Assembly (NCBI GenBank): GCA_026713105.1
Contig: JAPOPC010000044.1
Location: 57,011 to 121,010, forward strand
Length of the DNA stretch: 64,000 nt
Reading direction: 5' to 3'
DNA from: Acidimicrobiaceae bacterium
Lineage (GTDB): Bacteria > Actinomycetota > Acidimicrobiia > Acidimicrobiales > Poriferisodalaceae
Shown here: positions 27,931 through 35,679 of the stretch, one piece after another
Numbering within the stretch: the first letter of the stretch is position 1
How the letters are laid out: each line of letters opens with the position of its first letter
Program-made: the position numbers and the translations under genes
The notes under the pieces: generated by a model
The model's input: the letters and a program-made list of their open reading frames with translations, nothing else
Database searches by the model: none
Told to the model about the DNA's origin: nothing

Positions 27931-28001
27931 GTGTTCCTCCCGTACGTGGCGTTGTGCGGCGGCACAGTATGCCGGGCTCCCGCCGGTCAAGGAGGCTGAC
28001 G

Positions 28002-29225
28002 TTAGCGAACTGGCCGCGATGGATCAGCGGCGCTCATCGCCATGGCAATGACGCGCTGTGCCCACGGCGACCACCCTCGCCCGCCCGCGGTCTGGGAGGG
28101 CTGCCATGCCGCGACGCAGGGATGGTGGCCCGCGTGGTCGGCAGCCGCTGCGGCGGCCTGGGAAGCGAGCGCGCGCAGGCCACGCTCGGCGCCGGCGAAC
28201 ACGCTGGGATCGAGCGTGACCTGCTGGCACAGCAGCCGGCCCGCCGCGTTGGCTGACTCATAGGTGCTGGGGTGGCTCAGCTCGTGCTCGTTGGCGCGCA
28301 GCGCGTCAAATCCGTCGCGGTGCGGCTCGCCGTTCACGAGCAGTGCCTTGCGCCGCGTCGCAATCGTTCGGATTCCGGTGGGGAGCCTGACCGCATGGCT
28401 GGAGCGCCCGTCGATCGCGATGTCGATGTCGATGCAGTACAGCGCTTGGTCTCCCATGCCGGCGGGCCACCACAGCGACGGGCGCTCGAGCGTGACCAGC
28501 CACTCCAGCTCGTTGCGGCCACGGGCCAGCACCGGCTCAGACAGCGCCATGCCGTCGTCGGGCATAGCGACCCGCCGGGTGGCGTCGCGGGACCAGCCGG
28601 CGTCGGGGTCGTCGGCGGGCAGCACGGTCGTGGTCACCTCGCCGCGGTGCGTGCCGCTGCTGTTCACGGTGGCAGAGATGCGCAGCACGGCCTGGTCGAA
28701 GCTGGCCTCGATCACCAAGGCCCGCACCCGCTCGATGCGCGCCGGCCCGGTCTGGCAGATGCGCACGTGTGCGTCGCGGTCCTGAGGCACCCGGACGGTG
28801 CCGCGCGCCGCCTCGACGGCTGCCAGATGCTCGGAGCCCGAGCGAAGCAGCGGACTCACTTCGAACGCGTGCTCGGCGTGGCGCCCGCGCAGATCGCCCA
28901 AGTAAGTGCCGTCGAGCCAAAGGTGGCCCAGCTCGCACAAACCGCTCGTAACGAGCCACCAGCGGGTGTGAGGGTCAGCAGCGCTCTGTGGTCCTGCCGA
29001 CAGCTCGGGCGGCAGCTCGAAGCGCCTCCGGTAGAGCACGGCATCAGACTGCGCGAGCCCGGCATCGAGCCACCACCGCCCCAGATGCGGCGTGGCCTCC
29101 CACTCATCGTCGTTCAGCGCCCGGTCGGCAACAGTGCGCCACTCGCCAGCCCCCGCAGCACGCACCAGCCAGTCACCAGCCAGTGCCCGGGCACTTCCGT
29201 CTCTCGCCGTCAAATGGAAAGTCAT
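28002..29225 (-). CDS. Glycoside hydrolase family 2-like protein lacking the catalytic barrel
   Basis: This 407-residue protein begins like a beta-mannosidase/GH2 enzyme: a first strand with LAGDWLVRA, then a sugar-binding jelly-roll (WLVTSGLCELGHLWLDGTYL, then FEVSPLLRSG), then an Ig-like sandwich (SLWWPAGMGDQALYCIDIDI, then RRKALLVNGEPH). At the point where GH2 enzymes continue into the TIM barrel with NGxPxFLRG and the acid/base Asn-Glu, this protein has only about 115 residues, rich in Ala and His, and no recognisable catalytic Glu motif. It is probably a non-catalytic binding protein or a decayed enzyme. ATG 29225 chosen; upstream is the intergenic region holding the amber tRNA on the other strand. 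Stop is TAA. Confidence 0.65.
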   Translation of the reverse strand: MTFHLTARDGSARALAGDWLVRAAGAGEWRTVADRALNDDEWEATPHLGRWWLDAGLAQSDAVLYRRRFELPPELSAGPQSAADPHTRWWLVTSGLCELGHLWLDGTYLGDLRGRHAEHAFEVSPLLRSGSEHLAAVEAARGTVRVPQDRDAHVRICQTGPARIERVRALVIEASFDQAVLRISATVNSSGTHRGEVTTTVLPADDPDAGWSRDATRRVAMPDDGMALSEPVLARGRNELEWLVTLERPSLWWPAGMGDQALYCIDIDIAIDGRSSHAVRLPTGIRTIATRRKALLVNGEPHRDGFDALRANEHELSHPSTYESANAAGRLLCQQVTLDPSVFAGAERGLRALASQAAAAAADHAGHHPCVAAWQPSQTAGGRGWSPWAQRVIAMAMSAADPSRPVR

Positions 29226-29275
29226 CAAAAAATACTGAGAGAGATGAATAGGAGTGCTGCAAACATCATGCAAGA

Positions 29276-29301
29276 CCCCCGCCCAGCAAGCCGAGCGGGG
29301 G
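29276..29301 (+). other. GC-rich hairpin upstream of the amber tRNA
   Basis: CCCCCGC at 29276-29282 pairs perfectly with GCGGGGG at 29295-29301 around a 12-nt loop. It has no T-run after it, so a terminator role is uncertain. It lies between the divergent start of the GH2-like gene and the tRNA gene. Confidence 0.6.
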
Positions 29302-29308
29302 CCTTCGA

Positions 29309-29335
29309 GGAACGGAGCTGCGACAGCTTCGTTCC
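29309..29335 (+). other. Long hairpin immediately 5' of the amber tRNA
   Basis: GGAACGGAGCT pairs with AGCTTCGTTCC (11 bp, one G-T) around the 5-nt loop GCGAC. It ends two bases before the tRNA 5' end, so it would form in the precursor transcript. It may guide 5' processing or be part of a control structure. Confidence 0.6.
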
Positions 29336-29337
29336 AT

Positions 29338-29405
29338 GGGGGCAGCCAGGTGGCCGGGACGGGCTCTAAATCCACTCCCGAGGGGTTCGACTCCCCTTGC
29401 CTCCA
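29338..29405 (+). tRNA. pylT: Amber-decoding tRNA (CUA anticodon), probable pyrrolysine tRNA
   Basis: The 68-nt sequence folds completely. Acceptor GGGGGCA/TGCCTCC (one G-T) with discriminator A; D stem GCC/GGC with the 4-nt loop AGGT, starting with no linker after the acceptor; one base (C); anticodon arm GGGA/TCCC, then a 1x2 internal loop (C against AC), then GGG/TCC and the 7-nt loop CTCTAAA with anticodon CTA at 29366-29368; variable region of one base; T arm AGGGG/CCCCT with loop TTCGACT. CCA is not encoded (CCC follows). Absence of the 8-9 linker, the tiny D loop, the broken anticodon stem and the CTCTAAA loop are, from memory, the marks of pyrrolysine tRNA of the Methanomassiliicoccales kind. 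A suppressor derived from an ordinary tRNA would keep a normal D arm. No pylS or pylBCD is visible in the window. Confidence 0.82.
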
Positions 29406-29547
29406 CCCCTCACGCTATGCGCGGCCAACAAGCGGTGCAACCAGCTTGCGCTGACGCTTGGGAGAACAGCGTCGGTCTCGCCGGATGTCCCGTGCGGCGT
29501 CGCTCTCCATGCGATATCGGGCCTCATGGCGGGCTAGGTTGCCCGCC

Positions 29548-30999
29548 ATGACCCAACCCTCCACGCTCGGCGAACTGCGCAAGATCGGCTGGGTGTCCCA
29601 GCCGGTCAAAGAGGAGATGCGTGCGAACGCCGCCAAGGCTGTCGCCGCGGGAGAGCCGCTGTTCGACGGCGTGCTGGGCTACGAGAACACGGTGCTGCCT
29701 CAGCTCGAGAACGCCATGCTGGCCGGCCACGACGTGGTGTTCCTCGGCGAGCGGGGCCAGGCCAAGACCCGCATGATCCGCTCGCTGGTGAACCTGCTCG
29801 ATGAGTGGATGCCGTACATCGAGGGCTCCGAGATTTTCGACGACCCCTACAACCCGGTGTCGCGCCACGCCCTCGATCTCGTCGCCGAGCACGGCGACGA
29901 CACGCCCATTGCGTGGGCGCATCGCGATGTGCGCTACGGCGAGAAGCTGGCCACGCCCGACACCTCGATCGCCGACCTCATCGGCGAGGTCGACCCCATC
30001 AAGGTCGCCGAGGGCCGGTACCTGTCTGACGAGCTGACGCTGCACTACGGGCTGGTGCCGCGCACCAACCGCGGCATCTTCGCCATCAACGAGCTGCCCG
30101 ACCTTGCCGAACGCATCCAGGTGGGCCTGCTCAACGTGCTCGAGGAACGCGACGTGCAGATCCGCGGCTACAAGATCCGCCTGCCGCTCGACGTGCTGCT
30201 GGTGGCGACGGCCAACCCGGAGGACTACACCAACCGGGGCCGCATCATCACCCCGCTGAAGGACCGCTTCGGGGCCCAGATCCGCACCCACTACCCGCTC
30301 GACGTCGACACCGAGATGGACATCGCCTCGGCCGAGGCCCGCCCGCTGGATCTGGCCGGGATCGATGTGGGCTTCGACGGCGGGGTCAACGTCACGCTGC
30401 CCGAGTTCATGGCTGAGATCGTGGCGACGTTCAGTCATGTGGCTCGTGCCAGCAGCCATGTCAACCAGCGCTCGGGCGTGTCGGTGCGCATGACCGTCAC
30501 CAACACCGAGACGCTCGTGGCCAACGCCACCCGCCGGGCGCTGCAACGCGGCGAGCGCAGTGTGGTGCCTCGTGTCAGCGATCTCGACTCGCTCATGAGC
30601 TCGACCGCCGGCAAGATCGAGATCGAGTCGATGGAGGAAGGCCGCGACGGCAAGATCGTCGAGACCATGCTCAAAGCCGCCGTGCTGGAGGTCTTCAAGA
30701 ACCGCTTCTCGCCCGACGAGCTCAGCGACGTGGTGGCCAGCTTCGGCGAAGGCAAGGTGGTGCACACCGGCGACGACCTCGGCTCGGAGGCCTACATGGA
30801 ACTGCTCGCCGGCAACCAGGCGCTCGCCGTCGCAGCCGAGTCGCTGGTAGCGACCGCTGCGGATTCGCAGTCCGACGAAGGCGCCGCACCCGCGGTGCTG
30901 GCCTCCGCTGTCGAGCTGGTGCTCGAAGGCCTGCACCTGTCCAAGCGGCTCAACAAAGAGCACGTCGGCGCCCGGGCCACCTACCGCTCCCGCGGCTGA
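29548..30999 (+). CDS. MoxR/Mg-chelatase-I-like AAA+ ATPase
   Basis: The 483-residue AAA+ protein has Walker A GERGQAKTRM, Walker B IFAINELPDL, and the sensor region VATANPEDYTNRGR, as in ChlI/MoxR ATPases. The ATG at 29548 (MTQPSTLGELRK) is the family-like start. It is followed by a VWA-domain protein; together they match in size and order the mycobacterial Rv0958/Rv0959 pair annotated as a magnesium-chelatase-like system. MoxR/VWA pairs usually act as chaperones that mature or load cofactors into partner enzymes; the client is unknown here. No tetrapyrrole-magnesium genes are near. Confidence 0.9.
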   Translation: MTQPSTLGELRKIGWVSQPVKEEMRANAAKAVAAGEPLFDGVLGYENTVLPQLENAMLAGHDVVFLGERGQAKTRMIRSLVNLLDEWMPYIEGSEIFDDPYNPVSRHALDLVAEHGDDTPIAWAHRDVRYGEKLATPDTSIADLIGEVDPIKVAEGRYLSDELTLHYGLVPRTNRGIFAINELPDLAERIQVGLLNVLEERDVQIRGYKIRLPLDVLLVATANPEDYTNRGRIITPLKDRFGAQIRTHYPLDVDTEMDIASAEARPLDLAGIDVGFDGGVNVTLPEFMAEIVATFSHVARASSHVNQRSGVSVRMTVTNTETLVANATRRALQRGERSVVPRVSDLDSLMSSTAGKIEIESMEEGRDGKIVETMLKAAVLEVFKNRFSPDELSDVVASFGEGKVVHTGDDLGSEAYMELLAGNQALAVAAESLVATAADSQSDEGAAPAVLASAVELVLEGLHLSKRLNKEHVGARATYRSRG

Positions 31000-31099
31000 G
31001 TCGCTGCGACGACGGCGACCGTGACAGAGTGATGCACATGGCAGAGCGCGTTGGATTCCCGAAGCGCTCGGCTGCGCTCCGGCCGGACGGGGCCAGCCA

Positions 31100-33136
31100 G
31101 TGAAGATCCGCTGGCGCCGGGCTCGCCGGGAAGGCGCGCGCTTCGAATACTCGGCTTGGGACGGCACCCAGACTGGTTTCGACTTCGACGCGGACAGCCT
31201 GTTCGCGGAGATGACCGACGACCTGCTGTATCACGGCGATCTCAATGCTGCGCTGCGCCGGCTCATGCAGCAGGGCTTCACCGATTCGGAAGGCAACCGG
31301 CTCGAAGGCCTGCGCGAGATGCTCGAGCGGCTGCGCGAACGCCGCTCGGAGATGCTCGATCAGTTCGACCTCGGCGGCGTGTACGACGACATCGCCCGCG
31401 AGCTCGACGAGATCACCGACACCGAGCGTGAGGCGCTGGAGGAATTCGCGCACGACGCTGCCGACAGCGGCGATGAGCGCCGCGACGAGATCGCCCAGTC
31501 GAGCGCCGCCGAACGGAACCTGCAGCTCGACATGCTGCCCCCCGACCTGGCCGGCAAGATGCGCGGCCTGCAGAGCTACGACTTCGAATCGCCTGAGGCG
31601 CGCGAGCAGTTCAACGAGCTCGTCGAGCGGCTGCGCCAAGAAGTGGCCCAGAGCTACTTCGACCAGATGACCGGAGCCATGGGCAACATGAGCCCCGAGG
31701 ACCTGGCCCGCACCAAGGACATGATGGCCGAGCTCAACCAGATGCTCGAACAGCGTGCCCGCGGCGAGGAGCCCGACTTCGAGGGATTCATGGATCGCTA
31801 TGGCGATTTCTTCCCCGAGAACCCCCAGACGCTCGACGAGCTGCTCGAGATCATGGCCAAGCGCATGGCGGCCATGGCGTCGATGCTGAATTCGATGACT
31901 CCCGAACAGCGCCAGCAGCTCGCCGACCTCGCGTCGCAGTTCATGGACGACATGGACCTGCAGTGGCAGGCCCAGCAGCTCGCGCAGAACCTCCAGCAGG
32001 CGTTCCCCGACATGGGCTGGGATCGCAACTACTCCTTCGGCGGCGACGACCCGCTGTCGATGTCGCAGGCGGCCGATGTCATGGCGCAGCTCGGCGACCT
32101 CGACGCGCTCGCCGAGATGCTCCAAGGTGCCGTCAGCCCCTCCGCGCTGGCCGAAGTGGATCCCGAGCGGGTGCGTGAGCTGCTCGGCAACCAGTCCGCC
32201 GAGGCGCTGGAGCGGCTCAGCGAGATGGCCCGCATGCTCGAGGAATCAGGCCTCGCGCAGCACACCGAGGGCCGCCTGGAGCTGACGCCGCGTGCGCTGC
32301 GGCGCATCGGGCAGAACGCGCTCGGCGACCTGTTCAACCGGCTCATGGACGACAAGGTGGGCAGCCACCAGGTGCGCAAGTCCGGTGTCGGCCACGAGTT
32401 CGCGTACGAAACCAAGCAGTACGAGTTCGGCGACACCTTCAACCTGAACATCGAGCGCACCGTGCGCAACGCGGTGGCCCGCCAGGGGACCGGCACACCG
32501 GTGAGCCTCACGCCCGACGACTTCGAGATCGAGCGCTCTGAGCTGCTGTCGCGGGCATCGACGGTGCTGATGCTGGACCTGTCGCTGTCCATGCCGATGC
32601 GGGACAACTTCCTGCCGGCCAAGAAGGTCACGATGGCGCTGCACTCGCTGATCTCGACGCAGTTCCCGCGGGACTACCTGGGCATCGTGGGCTTCGCCGA
32701 ATCAGCGTCTGAGCTGACCGCCGCCCAGCTGCCCGAGGTGTCGTGGGACTTCGCCTACGGCACCAACATGCAGCACGGCTTCATGATCGCCCGGCGCATG
32801 CTGGCTCGCCAGACCGGCTCGAAACAGATCATCATGATCACCGACGGCGAGCCGACCGCTCACCTGTCCCGTGACGGGCGCCCGTTCTTCGCCTACCCGC
32901 CGGTGCGCGAGACCATCGAGGCCACGCTGCTGGAAGTGGCTCGGGCGACCCGCGAGGACATCCGCATCAACGTGTTCATGCTCGACCCGAACAGCTACCT
33001 GCGAGCCTTCGTCGAGAAGATGACCGAGATGAACGGCGGGCGGGCGTTCTTCACCAGCCCCCACAACCTGGGCGACTACGTGCTGGTCGACTTCCTCGAG
33101 CACCGCCGCCGGCTCATCACCAGCGGCCGCCTGTAG
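31100..33136 (+). CDS. VWA domain protein, partner of the MoxR ATPase
   Basis: The 678-residue protein has a long helical N-terminal part (about 1-450) rich in Asp, Glu, Met and Gln, and a C-terminal von Willebrand factor A domain. The metal-ion-dependent adhesion site is complete: DLSLSM (DxSxS) near residue 492, a Thr in GTNMQHG, and ITDGEPTAH. GTG 31100 begins MKIRWRRARREG. It lies 100 bp after the AAA+ gene on the same strand. In such pairs the ATPase remodels the VWA protein or its client. Convergent with the TetR gene; the two stops are 18 bp apart. Confidence 0.9.
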   Translation: MKIRWRRARREGARFEYSAWDGTQTGFDFDADSLFAEMTDDLLYHGDLNAALRRLMQQGFTDSEGNRLEGLREMLERLRERRSEMLDQFDLGGVYDDIARELDEITDTEREALEEFAHDAADSGDERRDEIAQSSAAERNLQLDMLPPDLAGKMRGLQSYDFESPEAREQFNELVERLRQEVAQSYFDQMTGAMGNMSPEDLARTKDMMAELNQMLEQRARGEEPDFEGFMDRYGDFFPENPQTLDELLEIMAKRMAAMASMLNSMTPEQRQQLADLASQFMDDMDLQWQAQQLAQNLQQAFPDMGWDRNYSFGGDDPLSMSQAADVMAQLGDLDALAEMLQGAVSPSALAEVDPERVRELLGNQSAEALERLSEMARMLEESGLAQHTEGRLELTPRALRRIGQNALGDLFNRLMDDKVGSHQVRKSGVGHEFAYETKQYEFGDTFNLNIERTVRNAVARQGTGTPVSLTPDDFEIERSELLSRASTVLMLDLSLSMPMRDNFLPAKKVTMALHSLISTQFPRDYLGIVGFAESASELTAAQLPEVSWDFAYGTNMQHGFMIARRMLARQTGSKQIIMITDGEPTAHLSRDGRPFFAYPPVRETIEATLLEVARATREDIRINVFMLDPNSYLRAFVEKMTEMNGGRAFFTSPHNLGDYVLVDFLEHRRRLITSGRL

Positions 33137-33153
33137 CTGTCACCCTGTAGCTG

Positions 33154-33864
33154 TCACTGCGGGTCGGGGAGCAGGCCGGTCAGGACCAACTCGGCGAACT
33201 GGCGGGCGAGGTCTTCGAGACGCAATTCGCCGCCAGGGCGGTACCAGCTGGCCAGCGAGTTGAGGCCCGAGATCATGATCCGGGCGAGGACCTTGGCATT
33301 GGCGTCGTCGCGCAGCGAGCCGTCGGACTGGCCTTCTGCAAGCAGGCCGACCCACAGGTTGGTGAAGTCGCGCAGGGGCACCGTCAGGCTCTGGCGGGTC
33401 TGGGGAGGCGACTCGTTGTAGCAGCGGATGTTGGCCACCGTGAAGTTGCTCTCGGCCACGATGCAGTTGACGTAGGCCACGATGGCTTCAGCCAGACGGT
33501 CGGAGCCTTTCGCCTCGGAGCCCAATGCCTCCAGCGCCGCGTTGATCGCGCCGCGGGCGTGGTCGATCCCGACGCTCAGCACCTCTTCGACGATCGCGTC
33601 CTTGGAGTCGAAGTGGTAGTAGAGGCTGCCTGCCTGCATCTCTGCGGCGCCGGCGATGTCGGTCAGGGTGGTGGCGGCATAGCCACGGCACGAGAGCAAG
33701 CGCGCAGCAGCATCCAGGATGCGCATACGGCTGCGCTCGCCCTTGCGAATCCTCCGGCCGTTGCCATTGCCGTTGCCGCCGTTCTCATCGACGTCAGCGG
33801 CAGCGGAGTTGTTGGTGGGATCCGGCTGGGCCGAGCTGCCAATGGCTGCCTCGGTGCTGTCCAT
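33154..33864 (-). CDS. TetR family transcriptional regulator
   Basis: The 236-residue regulator has an N-terminal disordered Asn/Gly tail (residues about 20-38, NGNGNGRR), then the TetR helix-turn-helix: RILDAAARLLSCRGYAATT, LTDIAGAAEMQAGSLYYHF, and DSKDAIVEEVL. The ligand domain has a TetR_C pattern common in actinobacterial fatty-acid or degradation regulators. ATG 33864. It is divergent from the LLM oxidoreductase gene 235 bp away and may control it; that intergenic stretch holds no clear palindrome by eye. Confidence 0.9.
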   Translation of the reverse strand: MDSTEAAIGSSAQPDPTNNSAAADVDENGGNGNGNGRRIRKGERSRMRILDAAARLLSCRGYAATTLTDIAGAAEMQAGSLYYHFDSKDAIVEEVLSVGIDHARGAINAALEALGSEAKGSDRLAEAIVAYVNCIVAESNFTVANIRCYNESPPQTRQSLTVPLRDFTNLWVGLLAEGQSDGSLRDDANAKVLARIMISGLNSLASWYRPGGELRLEDLARQFAELVLTGLLPDPQ

Positions 33865-34099
33865 GCCTCGGAAGAACTTAGTCCTGAACGGGCGTTCATG
33901 CAGGAGTCGAACCCTGATCAGGGGGTTTCACCCGACAGCAGTGCGCGGATCACGGCGAATGCGGGGTTGCGGCGGCGCGGGACCGGGCGCGCTCTGGGGC
34001 TGGCACGGGCGTGCTCACCTACACTCCGCGAAGTCGTCTGCGAGGCTCAGGGCCTGCGCAGATCGCGGACGGCTGCGGGCACAGACGACGGGAGCCACG

Positions 34100-35224
34100 G
34101 TGAGATTCAGCTTGTTCATGTACTGCACGATCGGCCGGCGCCACGAGCTGGAAGCCGGCCTCGCAGGGCTCAACAACGACTACTACCAGCGCATGCTCGC
34201 CGAGATCGCCGAGATCGCCCGCTTCGCCGACGACAACGGCTGGTACGGCTTCGGCCACCCCGAGCACCACCTGCAGATCGAGGGGTTCGAGATCTCCAAC
34301 GACCTGAACCTCATGGCCACCTGGATCGCCCAGCACAGCACCCGGCTGCGGCCGATCGCCTGCGGCTACGTGTCGACCACTCACAACCCGCTGCGGGTCG
34401 CCGAGCAGGTGGCGACGCTCGACCACATGACCGGCGGGAGGCTCTGCTTCGGGGCGGTGCGCGGCTACCAGCATCGCTGGGTGGACCAGTTCAAGATCCG
34501 CCCCGATCTCGCTGCGGTCGGCAAGTGGAACCGCGGCACCGACGCAGACGACTACAACCGCCGGTACTTCGAAGAATTCGTCGACGTGGTGCTCACCGCC
34601 CTCAAGAACAACACGTTCTCCTACGAGGGCGAGTTCTGGCGCTTCCCCAACGACAACCTCAACCCCCACACCCACACCGTGTATTCCGACTACGGCGCCG
34701 GGGTGGACGCCGACATGACGATCCACGAGGTGGGCATCGCACCGCGCCCGCTGCAGACGCCGCACCCGCCGCTCTACGGCGGGTTCACCATGTCGATGAG
34801 CTCGGCGGTGTTCTGGGCACGTTATGGCGGCACGCCGATCGTGCTCAGCGACAAGATGGACTTCTGCGAGGAGCTGTGGAAGGCGTACCGCGCCGAGGCC
34901 GCCCGTCACGGCATCGAAAAGCCCCGCGGGTACGAGTGCGGCTGGGGCGGTGTGGCGGTGTGCGCGCCTACCGACGCCGAGGCCAGGGCGCAGTTCGCCG
35001 ACATGGAGTGGTTCTGGAACCAGTGGGCCATCCAGTTCGGCCAGGGCATGCCGCTGCAGCTCGTGGGCAGCCCCGACACGATCAGCCGCCAGATCGAAGA
35101 GGCGCAGACTGTGCTCGGCATCGACGAGGCGTTCTTCCTGGTCCCCCAGGGCATCCATTCCGCCGACCAGATCAATGCGTCGATCGAGCTCATCAGCGAC
35201 AAGGTGATGCCTCGATTTGCCTGA
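34100..35224 (+). CDS. LLM class flavin/F420-dependent oxidoreductase
   Basis: The 374-residue TIM-barrel monooxygenase-like protein starts at GTG 34100 after GGGAG. It shows the bacterial luciferase-like pattern: MRFSLFMYCTIGRR, then AEIARFADDNGWYGFGHPEHH, VSTTHNPLRVAEQVATLDHM, TGGRLCFGAVRGYQ, and a late VGSPDTISRQIEEAQ. Members use FMNH2 or F420. Substrate unknown; steroid, alkane or terpene-type oxidations are typical of the group. The divergent TetR gene is a possible regulator. Followed 10 bp later by the STAS protein. Confidence 0.88.
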   Translation: MRFSLFMYCTIGRRHELEAGLAGLNNDYYQRMLAEIAEIARFADDNGWYGFGHPEHHLQIEGFEISNDLNLMATWIAQHSTRLRPIACGYVSTTHNPLRVAEQVATLDHMTGGRLCFGAVRGYQHRWVDQFKIRPDLAAVGKWNRGTDADDYNRRYFEEFVDVVLTALKNNTFSYEGEFWRFPNDNLNPHTHTVYSDYGAGVDADMTIHEVGIAPRPLQTPHPPLYGGFTMSMSSAVFWARYGGTPIVLSDKMDFCEELWKAYRAEAARHGIEKPRGYECGWGGVAVCAPTDAEARAQFADMEWFWNQWAIQFGQGMPLQLVGSPDTISRQIEEAQTVLGIDEAFFLVPQGIHSADQINASIELISDKVMPRFA

Positions 35225-35233
35225 GCGCTGGTC

Positions 35234-35602
35234 ATGATTTCGGGCATCTCCGAGCGGACGATCACCGGGGCTGACGGCTCGACCACGGTGGTGGTGACGC
35301 CGCACGCCGAGCTCGATCTGGGCGCGATCGCCTCGTTGGACAGCGCGCTCCGCTCCGCGTTGGCGGCTGCGGGAACACCGCCGCGACTCGTCGTCGACCT
35401 GTCCGACGTCGACGTGTTGCAGCCGGTCGTCCTCGGCGTCCTGCTCGACGCGCGCCGACGCTGCGGTGCCGCCCGCGGCGCCATGGCGCTCGTGGTGAGC
35501 GCGCCCGGGGTCGCCGCAACCTTGGCCGAGACCGAGGTCGATTCGCTCTTCGCCACCGCCCCCGGGCTGGCTGACGCCATTGCGGACGTGACCGGTCGCT
35601 GA
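35234..35602 (+). CDS. STAS domain protein (anti-sigma-factor-antagonist-like)
   Basis: The 122-residue protein has the STAS fold pattern: VVVTPHAELDLGAIASL, LVVDLSDVDVLQPVVLGVLL, then ALVVSAPGVAATL. In working anti-anti-sigma factors the loop after DLSxVxF carries D-S-S/T-G with the phosphorylated Ser; here it reads VLQPVVLG, so the phospho-site is missing. It may be a non-phosphorylated binding domain. ATG 35234. Possibly cotranscribed with the LLM gene. Confidence 0.75.
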   Translation: MISGISERTITGADGSTTVVVTPHAELDLGAIASLDSALRSALAAAGTPPRLVVDLSDVDVLQPVVLGVLLDARRRCGAARGAMALVVSAPGVAATLAETEVDSLFATAPGLADAIADVTGR

Positions 35603-35679
35603 AGATCGTCGCAACAGAGGGCCTGAGAATCCCGCGCGGCAAGGTGCCCCCAATAGCGGCCCGTAGCCTGTGCGCCGAT

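Noticed and set aside
28002..29225. Pyrrolysine-containing gene next to the amber tRNA
   Set aside because: The GH2-like frame has no in-frame TAG and ends in TAA, and its sequence does not resemble methylamine methyltransferases.
29244..29369. Short ORF of about 41 codons running through both hairpins into the tRNA
   Set aside because: It has no conserved motif, ends inside the anticodon loop, and its sequence is fully explained by RNA structure.
29338..29405. Fragment of tmRNA (3' T-arm and acceptor ending in GCCTCCACC)
   Set aside because: A complete tRNA fold of 68 nt explains every base, and there is no tag-coding or pseudoknot region upstream because the GH2-like gene begins about 110 bp away.
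29338..29405. Amber suppressor derived from an ordinary tRNA such as tRNA-Tyr
   Set aside because: The D arm, missing linker, one-base variable region and internal loop in the anticodon stem do not fit a normal tRNA with a mutated anticodon.
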